A stretch of 35,443 nucleotides of DNA from an uncultured Prevotella sp. GTDB lineage: Bacteria; Bacteroidota; Bacteroidia; Bacteroidales; Bacteroidaceae. This document shows, piece after piece, positions 8,139 to 16,385 of the stretch. The position numbers were made by a program, and so were the translations under genes. The stretch's first letter is position 1, and each line of letters begins with the position of its first letter. The stretch lies in assembly GCA_905202125.1 (NCBI GenBank), contig CAJKQX010000019.1, positions 1 to 35,443 on the forward strand. Direction: 5' to 3'. The notes below the pieces were generated by a model, which worked only from the letters and a program-made list of their open reading frames with translations, was not told the origin of the DNA and did no database searches.

Positions 8139-8478
8139 TGATGCCTCAGGAAGATACCTTATAATATAATGTATGCCCGTATGCCGTGCTTGTCAAATTC
8201 CTCTTGGGATAGTTGCAGGTATGCGGGCATCATTCAATACAAATCGTACGTATTTAGTACAAAGCCTCTGTACAGTTTTCAACTCGATCCGATGATTTCT
8301 CGTTCGTATGATTTGCTGATTTCAGTTCGTCTTATTGTCCCCTTGCTTGTGGTCGCAAGAACTTGCGGTCCTACGTTTTTTTAGCACAAACATTAATGAT
8401 TATTGATCGGCCCGTGTAGGACCGCAGCCTGCTGCGGCCGCAAGGAAAAGTCTTGCAAAAGGAATGTGGAATGGGTCA
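8139..8478. other. Convergent intergenic region with two hairpin systems
   Basis: No gene is supported; the short frame at 8169-8384 is spanned by the hairpins. First hairpin: ATGCCCGTATGCC (8173-8185) pairs, allowing G-U, with GGTATGCGGGCAT (8218-8230). A second inverted repeat is listed separately. Neither has a clean U-run. Confidence 0.6.
8341..8445. repeat. Long imperfect inverted repeat between convergent genes
   Basis: GCGGTCCTAC (8365-8374) is perfectly inverted as GTAGGACCGC (8416-8425). The arms extend imperfectly outward: CCTTGC at 8341 matches GCAAGG near 8440. The right arm contains GCGGCCGC. A run of seven T (8376-8382) follows the left arm. It may serve as a bidirectional terminator for the DUF1080 gene and recO, or be an extragenic palindrome. 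Confidence 0.65.
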
Positions 8479-9204
8479 TCAACTGAACACATCGTGCAGC
8501 ACGGCCAGCGATTTGGGCTCGGGAAACCCCGGGAGGTGCAACCGATAGTATTTCAGGATGATGTCGGTGCAGCGGTTGCGCTCGTTGTGCGAGAAGGTGA
8601 AGAGGTGCATGTTGTCATAGTTCATGCGCATGAGTGTACGTATCTTGCCTGCCTCGGCCGGTGGCAGGAAATCGCCGTGCAGCGGAGCCGCCGATGTGAA
8701 GCAGCCGTTGCGTAGGTCGAAATAGTCGCCCGGCGCGCCCTCGTCGATATTGGGGAAGAAACCGACAAACCGCGACAGACGTAGCATGAACACTAAATGA
8801 AAGTTGGGACAACGTCTTTGACAGGCGTCAAGCCACATCACACTGTTGGCGATATAGCGGAAGAGCGACTCATTGTGCTGTTCCTCGCGCGTGGTATAAA
8901 TAATGAATTCGGCCAGAAAAAGCGCTATCGTCAGTTTTCGCATATCAAAAGGTATCGATGCGAAAGGTGTCGTCAACGAGGCCTCTTTGAGGCGGAGCAT
9001 ACCGACATTGGGACGATAGTCGAACACGATATTGAGCATTGTCATCGGCTGCAACAGTTGCTTCTTCACCCGTGCCCGGCTCGTCTTGGGCACACGCTGT
9101 ATGAAAGAAAGTCGTCCGTGACTTTCCGTCAGCATATCCGTAATCACCTGCGAGTCTCCATATTTGAGCGTATGCAGCACCACAGCCCTGGTATTGATCA
9201 GCAT
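8479..9204 (-). CDS. recO: DNA repair protein RecO
   Basis: 241 residues, the usual RecO length. The N-terminal OB fold begins INTRAVVLHTLKYGDSQVITDMLTE and carries GRLSFIQR and SRARVKK, matching the conserved start of the family. A helical C-terminal domain follows. I do not see the four-Cys zinc site found in many other phyla. RecO acts with RecR to load RecA onto SSB-coated single strands at gaps. It is transcribed away from the tRNA-Glu/rpsT unit and converges on the DUF1080 cluster. Confidence 0.9.
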   Translation of the reverse strand: MLINTRAVVLHTLKYGDSQVITDMLTESHGRLSFIQRVPKTSRARVKKQLLQPMTMLNIVFDYRPNVGMLRLKEASLTTPFASIPFDMRKLTIALFLAEFIIYTTREEQHNESLFRYIANSVMWLDACQRRCPNFHLVFMLRLSRFVGFFPNIDEGAPGDYFDLRNGCFTSAAPLHGDFLPPAEAGKIRTLMRMNYDNMHLFTFSHNERNRCTDIILKYYRLHLPGFPEPKSLAVLHDVFS

Positions 9205-9289
9205 CGTCGAGTCTTTTTTATTTTATAATCCAATGGTAACGGGGATGCGTAAAACACTGAATTTGCATGCTTTAGCCCCGTTTTTCATG

Positions 9290-9297
9290 CAAAAATA
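9290..9297 (-). promoter_or_regulatory. Probable recO promoter -7 element
   Basis: On the minus strand this reads TATTTTTG, matching TAnnTTTG, about 85 nt before the recO ATG. The -33 element is poor, so confidence is moderate. Confidence 0.45.
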
Positions 9298-9337
9298 CTA
9301 AAAAAACGAGTGTTTTGAAAACTTTTTTTTAAATATA

Positions 9338-9369
9338 TTTGGTGCGTTATAAAAAAAGTACTACCTTTG
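9338..9369 (+). promoter_or_regulatory. Promoter of tRNA-Glu/rpsT
   Basis: TTTG (9338-9341) and TACCTTTG (9362-9369) are separated by 20 nt, an exact Bacteroidetes promoter. Transcription would start about 15-20 nt before the tRNA. Confidence 0.75.
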
Positions 9370-9393
9370 CATCCGCAAAAGAAAACGACCAAT

Positions 9394-9465
9394 GGTCCCT
9401 TCGTCTATCGGTTAGGACGAGAGATTTTCATTCTCTAAAGAGCAGTTCGATTCTGCTAGGGACTA
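9394..9465 (+). tRNA. tRNA-Glu (anticodon TTC)
   Basis: 72 nt fold as a full cloverleaf. The acceptor GGTCCCT pairs with AGGGACT with a G-U at the end. The anticodon stem AGAGA/TCTCT encloses loop TTTTCAT with TTC at 9427-9429. The T arm contains GTTCGATTC. The discriminator base is A and CCA is not encoded. No terminator follows before rpsT. Confidence 0.97.
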
Positions 9466-9503
9466 CAATAAAAAATACTTAAAGAAAAGAAGTTAATAGT
9501 AAG

Positions 9504-9758
9504 ATGGCAAATCATAAATCATCATTGAAAAGAATACGTCAGACTGAAGTACGTACTTTGCATAACAAGTATTATGCTAAAACAATGCGTAACGCAGTAC
9601 GCAAATTGCGCGCTGTAACTGACAAGGAGGAGGCTCTGAAAATGTATCCCTCTGTACAGAAGATGCTTGACAAGTTGGCTAAGACCAATATTATTCATAA
9701 GAATAAGGCCGCAAACTTGAAATCAAGCTTGTGTACATACATCAGTAAATTGGCTTAA
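9504..9758 (+). CDS. rpsT: 30S ribosomal protein S20
   Basis: 84 residues with the S20 pattern: MANHKSSLKRIRQTEVR at the N-terminus, then Lys/Arg-rich helices with NKYYAKTMRNAVRKLR and IIHKNKAANLKSSL. S20 binds 16S rRNA helices 9 and 44 early in small-subunit assembly. The gene starts 38 bp after tRNA-Glu with no intervening terminator, so both are probably cut from one transcript started at 9362-9369. A hairpin terminator follows. Confidence 0.97.
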   Translation: MANHKSSLKRIRQTEVRTLHNKYYAKTMRNAVRKLRAVTDKEEALKMYPSVQKMLDKLAKTNIIHKNKAANLKSSLCTYISKLA

Positions 9759-9788
9759 TTTAAACTTAATGTTTTTCCATAAATAAGA

Positions 9789-9817
9789 AGCCACCGTCCG
9801 TGAGGCCGGTGGCTTTT
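9789..9817 (+). terminator. Intrinsic terminator after rpsT
   Basis: AGCCACCG (9789-9796) pairs with CGGTGGCT (9807-9814) across a 10-nt loop and runs into TTTT. Confidence 0.88.
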
Positions 9818-9873
9818 CTGCGTGTCTTTGCTCCAGCGACGTTGTGGCAAAGGGAAATAAATTGTGAAATTGT

Positions 9874-9904
9874 TTTGAATTCTGCTTTATTTACATTATT
9901 TTTG
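9874..9904 (+). promoter_or_regulatory. Promoter of the acyl-CoA ligase gene
   Basis: TTTG (9874-9877), 19 nt, TATTTTTG (9897-9904). The transcript would have a short leader, with the ATG at 9926. Confidence 0.7.
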
Positions 9905-9925
9905 CATTGATTATAATTTTAGCTT

Positions 9926-11728
9926 ATGCAGACAAGATGTCATCTTTCGGTGCTTATTCATGAGCAAGCCAAGAAATATGGTAATCGCGATGCCCTTACC
10001 TTTCGTCTTTTTGGTGGCAATATATGGAAAACCGTGTCTTGGAACCAGTTTTCCCTCAGGGTCAAGCAGGTAAGTAATGCTTTGCTTAACCTCGGCATCA
10101 AACCGCACGATCATATAGCCGTCTTTTCCCAAAACTGTGTTCAGTATCTTTATACCGATTTCGGCGCATACGGTGTCAGAGTGGTATCGGTGCCCTTCTA
10201 TGCCACGAGCAGCGAGCAGCAGATACAATATATGATCAACGATGCACAGATACGATTCCTCTTTGTGGGCGAGCAGGAACAGTATGACAAGGCTCATCGT
10301 GTGTTTGCCCTCTGCCCATCGCTCGAGCGCATCATAATCTTCGACCGCAGTGTACGCGTCAGTTCGCACGACCCGCATGCACTCTATTTCGAGGATTTTA
10401 TCGCCTTAGGCGAGAATCTGCCGCGCGAGTCGGAGGTTGAAAAGTTATGGACCGAGACCGAGAACGACGATCTGTGCAACATACTTTACACCAGCGGCAC
10501 CACCGGAGAGAGCAAAGGCGTCATGCTGACATACGGACAGTATCGCTCGGCCCTGATTGCCAACAACGAGTGTGTGGGTGTAGGCGAGAAGGATGCGGTA
10601 ATCAATTTCCTGCCCTTCACCCATGTCTTCGAGCGCGGATGGGCCTATCTCAGTCTGTCGGTGGGCGCAAGGCTCATCATCAACACCAATCCGCATGACA
10701 TACAGGATGCCATGCGCGAGACCCATCCCACATGTATGTCGTCCGTGCCGCGATTCTGGGAGAAGGTGTATCAGGCCGTCAAGGACAAGATAGACGCCTC
10801 GGGTAGTGTGCAGCAGAAACTGTTCAACCACGCCCTTAAGGTGGGCTACAAATACAATATTGAGTGCCTCAGCCGCGGCAAGCGTCCGTCGCCGGCCCTG
10901 GCTCTGGAATACAAGGTCATCGACCGCACAATACTCCGCCTCGTGCGCAACCAGTTGGGACTCAACCATCCCAACATGTTCCCCACGGCCGGAGCCACCG
11001 TCTCGCCCGAGGTGGAGCAGTTTGTCCACTCGATAGGCATCAATATGGTCGTGGGATACGGCCTCACCGAGAGCCTCGCCACAGTGTCCTGCGACCGCGA
11101 GACATACACCGTCGGATCGGTGGGACAACCCATTGGCGGCCTCAGTGTCAAGATATCCGATGACGGCGAGATTCTGCTCAAAGGTCCGACCATCACTCCC
11201 GGATACTACAAACGTCCCGAGGCCAATGCCGCCGCATTCGATGAGGAAGGTTATTTCCATACGGGTGATGCCGGATATATCAAGAACGGCGAACTGTTCC
11301 TGACCGACCGCATCAAGGATTTGTTCAAGACATCCAACGGCAAGTATATCGCCCCCCAGATGATAGAGTCGATAATGCTCGTTGACAAATATATTGATCA
11401 GGTGGTGGTGATGGCTGACAGACTCAAGTTTGTATCGGCTCTTGTGGTACCCGAGTTCCGTCTGCTCGAGCAGTATGCCCGCGAACATAAGATAGCCTTC
11501 AGCAGTCGTGAGGACCTCTGCGCCAACGAGCGCATACAAAAGATGATGATGGAGCGCATCGACACGCTCCAACAGCAGCTCGCACACTACGAGCAGGTGA
11601 AACGCATAACGCTCATCCCGCACCATTTCTCGATGGAGAGCGGCGAGCTGACCAATACGCTCAAGCTCAAGCGGACTGTCATCTACAAGAACTATCAGCA
11701 ACAGATCGAAAGTATGTATGTGGACTGA
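9926..11728 (+). CDS. AMP-forming long-chain fatty acid-CoA ligase
   Basis: 600 residues, the size of the LACS/FAA branch of the ANL superfamily. The phosphate loop YTSGTTGESKG lies near residues 187-197. NFLPFTHVFERGWAY and GYGLTESLATVS mark the adenylate-binding core. YFHTGDAGYI and DRIKDLFKTSNGKYIAPQ mark the hinge and C-terminal subdomain, and the catalytic Lys motif TNTLKLKR is near the C-terminus. It activates long-chain fatty acids with ATP and CoA at the membrane for lipid synthesis. It has its own promoter and lies 108 bp before prfB. Chain-length specificity is not visible. Confidence 0.92.
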   Translation: MQTRCHLSVLIHEQAKKYGNRDALTFRLFGGNIWKTVSWNQFSLRVKQVSNALLNLGIKPHDHIAVFSQNCVQYLYTDFGAYGVRVVSVPFYATSSEQQIQYMINDAQIRFLFVGEQEQYDKAHRVFALCPSLERIIIFDRSVRVSSHDPHALYFEDFIALGENLPRESEVEKLWTETENDDLCNILYTSGTTGESKGVMLTYGQYRSALIANNECVGVGEKDAVINFLPFTHVFERGWAYLSLSVGARLIINTNPHDIQDAMRETHPTCMSSVPRFWEKVYQAVKDKIDASGSVQQKLFNHALKVGYKYNIECLSRGKRPSPALALEYKVIDRTILRLVRNQLGLNHPNMFPTAGATVSPEVEQFVHSIGINMVVGYGLTESLATVSCDRETYTVGSVGQPIGGLSVKISDDGEILLKGPTITPGYYKRPEANAAAFDEEGYFHTGDAGYIKNGELFLTDRIKDLFKTSNGKYIAPQMIESIMLVDKYIDQVVVMADRLKFVSALVVPEFRLLEQYAREHKIAFSSREDLCANERIQKMMMERIDTLQQQLAHYEQVKRITLIPHHFSMESGELTNTLKLKRTVIYKNYQQQIESMYVD

Positions 11729-11836
11729 GGACCCACGAGACGAATAGTCCGGCAACGCCGCGAGGCCGCTCAGCCAATGTCTGTAAGTACGGGTCGTGTG
11801 CCCGTGATTATGAAATAGAAAAGTAAAATATTTGAA

Positions 11837-12958
11837 ATGATAACATCCGATCAACTCAAAGATGTGATGGAACGCGCTGAAGCGCTACATCATTATCTTA
11901 ATATAGATGCTAAAAAAGTAGAATTTGAAGAAGAACAACTGCGCACTCAGGCCCCCGATTTCTGGGATGACCCGAAACGGGCGCAGGAACAGATGAAGAA
12001 GGTAAAGACCCTCGAAAAATGGATTGAAGGCTACAAGGAAGTGAGGACTTGCGCCGATGAGCTGCAGTTGGCATTCGATTTTCATAAAGACGAGATGGTT
12101 ACCGAAGAGGAAGTGGACAACGACTACGCCGCGGCACTCAAGGCCATTGAGAATCTGGAGATGATGAACATGCTCAGACAGAAGGAAGACCCGATGGACT
12201 GTGTGCTCAAGATCAACAGTGGCGCGGGCGGTACGGAGAGTCAGGACTGGGCTCAGATGCTCATGCGTATGTACATGCGCTGGGCTGAGGCCAACGGTCA
12301 CAAGGTCACTGTAAGCAACCTTCAGGAGGGCGATGAGGCCGGAATCAAGAGTGTGACGATGGAGATTGAGGGCGGTGAGTACGCCTACGGATTCCTCAAA
12401 AGCGAGAACGGAGTACATCGTTTGGTGCGTGTGTCGCCCTTCAATGCGCAAGGCAAGCGCATGACCAGTTTTGCCAGTGTGTTTGTCTCGCCTCTCGTCG
12501 ACGACACGATTGAGGTGTATGTCGACCCGTCGAAGGTGAGTTGGGACCTCTTCCGAAGCGGTGGAGCCGGCGGACAGAACGTCAACAAGGTGGAGACCGG
12601 TGTGCGCCTGCGCTATCAGTACGTCGACCCCGACACAGGAGAGGAAGAGGAAATCCTCATCGAAAACACCGAGAGCCGCAAGCAGCTTGAGAATCGTAAC
12701 AACGCCATGCGCCTGCTCAAGTCGCAACTGTATGACCGCGCCATGAAGAAACGGCTCGAGGCGCAGGCCAAGATCGAGGCGGGCAAGAAGAAGATAGAAT
12801 GGGGCAGCCAGATACGCAGTTATGTGTTTGACGACCGAAGGGTCAAGGATCATCGCACCAACTATCAGACTACCGACGTGGACGCTGTCATGGACGGCAA
12901 GATCGACGGTTTTATCAAGGCCTACCTCATGGAGTTTCCGGTCAGCGAGGAACAATAA
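11837..12958 (+). CDS. prfB: Peptide chain release factor 2 (uninterrupted frame)
   Basis: 373 residues. RF2 reads UGA and UAA stop codons and triggers peptide release. The stop-recognition tripeptide SPF is at residues 200-202 and the catalytic GGQ at 245-247 within SGGAGGQNVNKVETG, both only about five residues off the E. coli positions. Most bacterial prfB genes need a +1 frameshift at CUU-UGA-C after about 25 codons. Here that place reads TAT CTT AAT ATA GAT in a continuous frame, so no frameshift is required and the autoregulatory switch is absent. It is preceded by a small hairpin (11789-11805) and followed 59 bp later by a small membrane protein gene. Confidence 0.95.
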   Translation: MITSDQLKDVMERAEALHHYLNIDAKKVEFEEEQLRTQAPDFWDDPKRAQEQMKKVKTLEKWIEGYKEVRTCADELQLAFDFHKDEMVTEEEVDNDYAAALKAIENLEMMNMLRQKEDPMDCVLKINSGAGGTESQDWAQMLMRMYMRWAEANGHKVTVSNLQEGDEAGIKSVTMEIEGGEYAYGFLKSENGVHRLVRVSPFNAQGKRMTSFASVFVSPLVDDTIEVYVDPSKVSWDLFRSGGAGGQNVNKVETGVRLRYQYVDPDTGEEEEILIENTESRKQLENRNNAMRLLKSQLYDRAMKKRLEAQAKIEAGKKKIEWGSQIRSYVFDDRRVKDHRTNYQTTDVDAVMDGKIDGFIKAYLMEFPVSEEQ

Positions 12959-13017
12959 TTCCTGATTGGAAAAGAAATTATTGACATATAAAACCAACCT
13001 AATAAAAACTAAAAGAG

Positions 13018-13152
13018 ATGAATGACAAGAGAAAACTGAGACGCGTACGTCGCGAAGAGAAACAGGAACAACAGGCCAAGTCGGTTATCATGTGGATATT
13101 CTGGCTGCTGATATTGCTTTCGGTAATATTTGCCATATACTCGACGATCTGA
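13018..13152 (+). CDS. Small single-pass membrane protein, 44 residues
   Basis: ATG at 13018 follows the purine-rich AAAAGAG and opens a 44-codon frame ending TGA at 13150-13152. The first 23 residues are highly charged (DKRKLRRVRREEKQEQQAK), and about residues 24-43 form one hydrophobic helix (MWIFWLLILLSVIFAIY). This predicts a cytoplasmic basic tail with one membrane segment. The CYTH gene begins 2 bp after its stop, so the two are probably translationally coupled. I do not recognise a family and assign no function. The codon use resembles neighbouring genes. Confidence 0.75.
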   Translation: MNDKRKLRRVRREEKQEQQAKSVIMWIFWLLILLSVIFAIYSTI

Positions 13153-13154
13153 TT

Positions 13155-13655
13155 ATGAGCGGATTGGAGATAGAAAGAAAGTTCCTTATACGAAAAGGCG
13201 GCGACTATGCGGGAGCCGCCTTTTCATGTAGCCACATACGTCAGGGCTACATGCGGTGTAAGGACGCCACGGTCAGGGTGCGCCTTCGTGACGACAAGGC
13301 GTATCTCACCATCAAGGGACGTTCCTCGAATGGCGGAATGACACGTTATGAATTTGAAAAAGAAATAGACCTCGCTGAGGCCGAGCAGTTGCTTACCCTG
13401 TGTCACGGCGGACTCATAGACAAGCATCGTTATCTCGTGAAGAGCGGCCGTCACACGTTCGAGGTGGACGAGTTTCATGGCGAAAACGACGGTCTTGTCA
13501 TTGCCGAGGTGGAACTGTCGTCCGAAGACGAGCCGTACGAGAAGCCATCGTTCATCGGCGATGAGGTGACGGGTGACAAGCGGTTCTACAACTCCCATCT
13601 GCTCAGCAATCCTTATTCCCTCTGGCGCGATACCATACCAGTGCAATACCGATAA
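13155..13655 (+). CDS. CYTH-domain protein (triphosphatase/adenylate cyclase-like fold)
   Basis: 166 residues from ATG 13155. A longer in-frame opening at 13092 overlaps the small membrane protein and is rejected. The N-terminus SGLEIERKFLI contains the ExExK signature of CYTH proteins. Later strands show VRVRLRDDKAYLTIKGRS, YEFEKEID, LVKSGRHTFEVDEFHG and VIAEVELSSED, supplying the alternating Glu/Arg/Lys residues of the triphosphate tunnel. Short bacterial members are usually inorganic triphosphatases, but the substrate is not certain. The 3' end overlaps the convergent VanZ-like gene by 53 bp. Confidence 0.88.
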   Translation: MSGLEIERKFLIRKGGDYAGAAFSCSHIRQGYMRCKDATVRVRLRDDKAYLTIKGRSSNGGMTRYEFEKEIDLAEAEQLLTLCHGGLIDKHRYLVKSGRHTFEVDEFHGENDGLVIAEVELSSEDEPYEKPSFIGDEVTGDKRFYNSHLLSNPYSLWRDTIPVQYR

Positions 13656-14016
13656 TCGCTCCTACGGTCACTCCCACCGAGTTGGCCGCGAAATCGAGCC
13701 ACTCGCCGCTGCGCTGTCCGCCGGTGCAGGTGGCTTGCAATATCTCAATCACGCCGCTCATGACGATGGGCAGCAACCATGCAAAGACAAACACGCGTGA
13801 CCGATTGATTCGCTCGTGTTTGCGCAAATATTCATACCATATCGTGGTACATGTGCCCGCATACATCGCCACATGTACCCATTTGTCGATAAACGATACA
13901 TTTTCTAATGGCGTTTGCGGCACATGGCCGAAACAAAGAATCCATATAAATGCGATGTAAAGACACGAAACAGGATAGCAAGCAATCAAATGACGCACGT
14001 ATTTCATAATTTGCAT
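13603..14016 (-). CDS. VanZ-like family membrane protein
   Basis: 137 residues with four hydrophobic segments: around residues 10-30, 47-62, 73-97 and 110-128. The family signature is visible as FIDKWVHVAMYAG and SGVIEILQ, then RSGEWLDFAANSVGVTVGAIIG, the typical G-R-x-x-x-x-D-x-x-A-N-x-x-G pattern. VanZ-like proteins are small membrane proteins; one gives low-level teicoplanin resistance, but most have no known role. A second ATG three codons in (14007) is equally possible. A minus-strand box TACTTTTG (14030-14037) could be its -7 element. It shares 53 bp with the end of the CYTH gene. Confidence 0.8.
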   Translation of the reverse strand: MQIMKYVRHLIACYPVSCLYIAFIWILCFGHVPQTPLENVSFIDKWVHVAMYAGTCTTIWYEYLRKHERINRSRVFVFAWLLPIVMSGVIEILQATCTGGQRSGEWLDFAANSVGVTVGAIIGIALVWYRARGNKDC

Positions 14017-14022
14017 AATTAA

Positions 14023-14057
14023 TTTGATGCAAAAGTAGATAATTTTTTATATTTTTG
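14023..14057 (+). promoter_or_regulatory. Promoter region of the symporter gene, interlocked with a divergent box
   Basis: On the plus strand, TTTG (14023-14026) and TATTTTTG (14050-14057) are 23 nt apart, slightly long. On the minus strand, TACTTTTG at 14030-14037 could serve the VanZ-like gene. The plus-strand box also rules out the TTG at 14055 as the symporter start. Confidence 0.5.
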
Positions 14058-14084
14058 CACCGTTTTGTATTAAATTTCAAGATT

Positions 14085-15464
14085 ATGGACAGTGAAAGAG
14101 TGAAATTTGGAAGCAAATTGGGTATCGTTCTCGCTACGGCCGGTTCGGCCGTCGGTTTAGGCAATGTGTGGCGTTTCCCCTATATGGCCGGCAACAATGG
14201 AGGCGGTGCCTTCATCATCATATATGTCTGTTGTGTGCTGTTGTTGGGCATACCCTGCATGGTGAGCGAGTTTATCATCGGTCGCAACGGAGCCTCCAAC
14301 ATGGTGCGCGCCTATTCCGGTCTTGCCAACGGCACGCTCTGGCGATATATCGGAGCGATGGGAGTGCTCACCGGATTTCTCATCATCAGTTATTATGCCG
14401 TGGTGACGGGATGGTGTCTGCAATACATCTTCGCTTCGGCAGCCGGCACGTTTGATGGTGGAGCAAGCAATGCCTCGGCCTATTTCTCCGAATTCACACA
14501 ATCGTCCACGCGTCCGATAGTATGCACGATAGCGGTGCTTCTGATGACCCATTTTGTGATAACGCGCGGAGTGCAGCGCGGTATCGAGAAAGCCTCCAAG
14601 ATGTTCATGCCCACTCTTTTCATCCTGTTGCTTGTGTTAGTGGTATCGTCATGCTTCCTGTCTGGAGCTTCCGCAGGCTTTGATTTCATCTTCCGTCCCG
14701 ATTTTTCGAAGATTGACAGCGGAGTCGTTCTCGGAGCGCTAGGCCAGGCCTTCTACTCTTTGAGCATAGGCATGGGTTGTGTCTGCACCTATGCGTCGTA
14801 TTTCAGCCGCCGCACAAACCTTCTCAACACGGCCGTCCAGATATCCGTTGTCGATTCGCTCATAGCCATCCTCGTGGGCCTTGTGATATTTCCCGCTGCC
14901 TTTTCGGTAGGAGTGAGCCCTGACAGTGGCCCCTCGCTCGTATTCGTCACGCTGCCCGGAGTGTTTCAGGGTGCCTTCGCCTCGATGCCGACCGTGGGAT
15001 ATGTCATATCAATAGCTTTCTATGTGCTTCTGCTGCTGGCCGCCCTCACATCGCTCATATCGCTCCACGAAGTTTGCACGGCATTCTTTTACGAGGAGCT
15101 GCATATCTCTCGCGCCAAAGGAGCTACATTTGTCACGGCGGCCTGTTGTGTAATGGGGCTGGTCTGTTCTTTGTCGTTTGCCAATGTGGAATGGCTCACT
15201 ATCGGTGGCACCACACTCTTCAGCCTGTTGGATTTCGTCACGGGTCAGGTGCTGTTGCCGGCTGGCGGATTCTTCACCTGCCTGTTTTTGGGATGGTATA
15301 TTCCCCGAAAGATCAGTTACGACCAGTTCACCAATTGGGGCACCGTGCATCGTTATGTGTTCCGTGTCTATCTGTTTTGCGTGAGATACGTATGTCCCGT
15401 GTGCATCCTTATGGTCTTTCTCGATCAGTTCGGACTTGTCAGCAAGTTGTTGTCGTTGTTCTGA
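14085..15464 (+). CDS. Sodium:neurotransmitter symporter family (SNF) transporter
   Basis: 459 residues from ATG 14085; the in-frame TTG at 14055 lies inside the promoter -7 box. The N-terminus has the diagnostic first-helix unwound motif of LeuT-fold NSS proteins, GSAVGLGNVWRFPYMAG, followed by NNGGGAFIIIY. About 11-12 membrane helices follow, including SISIGMG-like YSLSIGMGCVCTYASYF in the helix-6 position. Such carriers import amino acids or related compounds using the sodium gradient. The substrate cannot be told from sequence. The HhH gene follows after 21 bp. Confidence 0.92.
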   Translation: MDSERVKFGSKLGIVLATAGSAVGLGNVWRFPYMAGNNGGGAFIIIYVCCVLLLGIPCMVSEFIIGRNGASNMVRAYSGLANGTLWRYIGAMGVLTGFLIISYYAVVTGWCLQYIFASAAGTFDGGASNASAYFSEFTQSSTRPIVCTIAVLLMTHFVITRGVQRGIEKASKMFMPTLFILLLVLVVSSCFLSGASAGFDFIFRPDFSKIDSGVVLGALGQAFYSLSIGMGCVCTYASYFSRRTNLLNTAVQISVVDSLIAILVGLVIFPAAFSVGVSPDSGPSLVFVTLPGVFQGAFASMPTVGYVISIAFYVLLLLAALTSLISLHEVCTAFFYEELHISRAKGATFVTAACCVMGLVCSLSFANVEWLTIGGTTLFSLLDFVTGQVLLPAGGFFTCLFLGWYIPRKISYDQFTNWGTVHRYVFRVYLFCVRYVCPVCILMVFLDQFGLVSKLLSLF

Positions 15465-15485
15465 TCAGGCTGTTGATGAGGTAGT

Positions 15486-16385
15486 ATGCTGCGCGAGTTT
15501 TTCTATTTTTCAAAGTCCGACCGCAAGGTTATCGTCTTTCTGGTGATAATGGTCGCGGTCTCGATATCCCTCATCTATGGTTTGGGTGATGTCGTCCTGA
15601 CCGCAGACAAAGGCGATGTCGTGCCCGACACGTGCACCTTTCGCCGTACCGAAAGACCTCGCGGCGAGCACCGTGACTATGTGTATGATACGGGCGAAGG
15701 TACTCGGCCTGAGCTCTTCACCTTCGACCCCAATACGGCAGACAGCACCCAACTCCTGAGGCTCGGGCTCCAACCGTGGCAGGTGCGCAATATCTATAAG
15801 TATCGGGCAAAGGGAGGCGTGTATCGCAAACCGACGGATTTCGCCCGTCTCTATGGGCTCACCGTAGATCAATATCGCCGACTTGAACCATACATCCGCA
15901 TCCGCGGCGACTACCGTCAGGCCGCTGATGTGATAGCGGAGGATCCACGTACATTCGATCGCGACACTCTGAGATATCCCCGCAAAATAGCACCGGGAGA
16001 TCACGTCATGCTCAACCGCGCCGACACCACACAGCTAAAGAAAGTCCCGGGCATAGGTTCGTATTATGCCAAAGCCATAGTCAACTATCGCAATAGGCTC
16101 GGAGGATTTGCCTCTGTGGGCCAACTCCTCGAGATAGAAGGCTTTCCCCGCACCGCGATAGAATATTTCGTCGTCAGTCATGATGACGCCGTGAGAAAGA
16201 TTGATGTCAACCGTCTCTCGCTCAACGAACTCAAACGCCACCCGTACATATCCTTTTTTCAGGCACGCGCCATCACTGACTATCGCCGCCTCAGAGGTAG
16301 TCTGCACAGTATAGCCGACCTCTCACTGCTCAAAGAGTTCACCCCTAAGGACATTGCACGCCTCACACCGTATGTGAAATTCTGA
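15486..16385 (+). CDS. Membrane-anchored helix-hairpin-helix (ComEA-like) protein
   Basis: 299 residues. A single hydrophobic helix at about residues 15-34 anchors the N-terminus. The rest is exported or periplasmic and built of three ComEA-type helix-hairpin-helix modules: FDPNTADSTQLLRLGLQPWQ (near 75), LNRADTTQLKKVPGIGSYYA (near 176) and IDVNRLSLNELKRHPYISFF (near 239). Only the middle module keeps the full GIG hairpin. ComEA HhH domains bind double-stranded DNA in competence systems; in Bacteroidales the role of this multi-HhH form is not established. It lies 21 bp behind the symporter and is probably co-transcribed. Confidence 0.82.
   Translation: MLREFFYFSKSDRKVIVFLVIMVAVSISLIYGLGDVVLTADKGDVVPDTCTFRRTERPRGEHRDYVYDTGEGTRPELFTFDPNTADSTQLLRLGLQPWQVRNIYKYRAKGGVYRKPTDFARLYGLTVDQYRRLEPYIRIRGDYRQAADVIAEDPRTFDRDTLRYPRKIAPGDHVMLNRADTTQLKKVPGIGSYYAKAIVNYRNRLGGFASVGQLLEIEGFPRTAIEYFVVSHDDAVRKIDVNRLSLNELKRHPYISFFQARAITDYRRLRGSLHSIADLSLLKEFTPKDIARLTPYVKF

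Noticed and set aside
8169..8384. 71-codon frame after the third DUF1080 gene
   Set aside because: It spans both hairpin systems and matches no family; the region looks like a convergent terminator zone.
9926..11854. Long minus-strand frame opposite the acyl-CoA ligase gene (10445-11854)
   Set aside because: It is a shadow of the plus-strand gene, His/Leu-rich without any domain, caused by codon bias.
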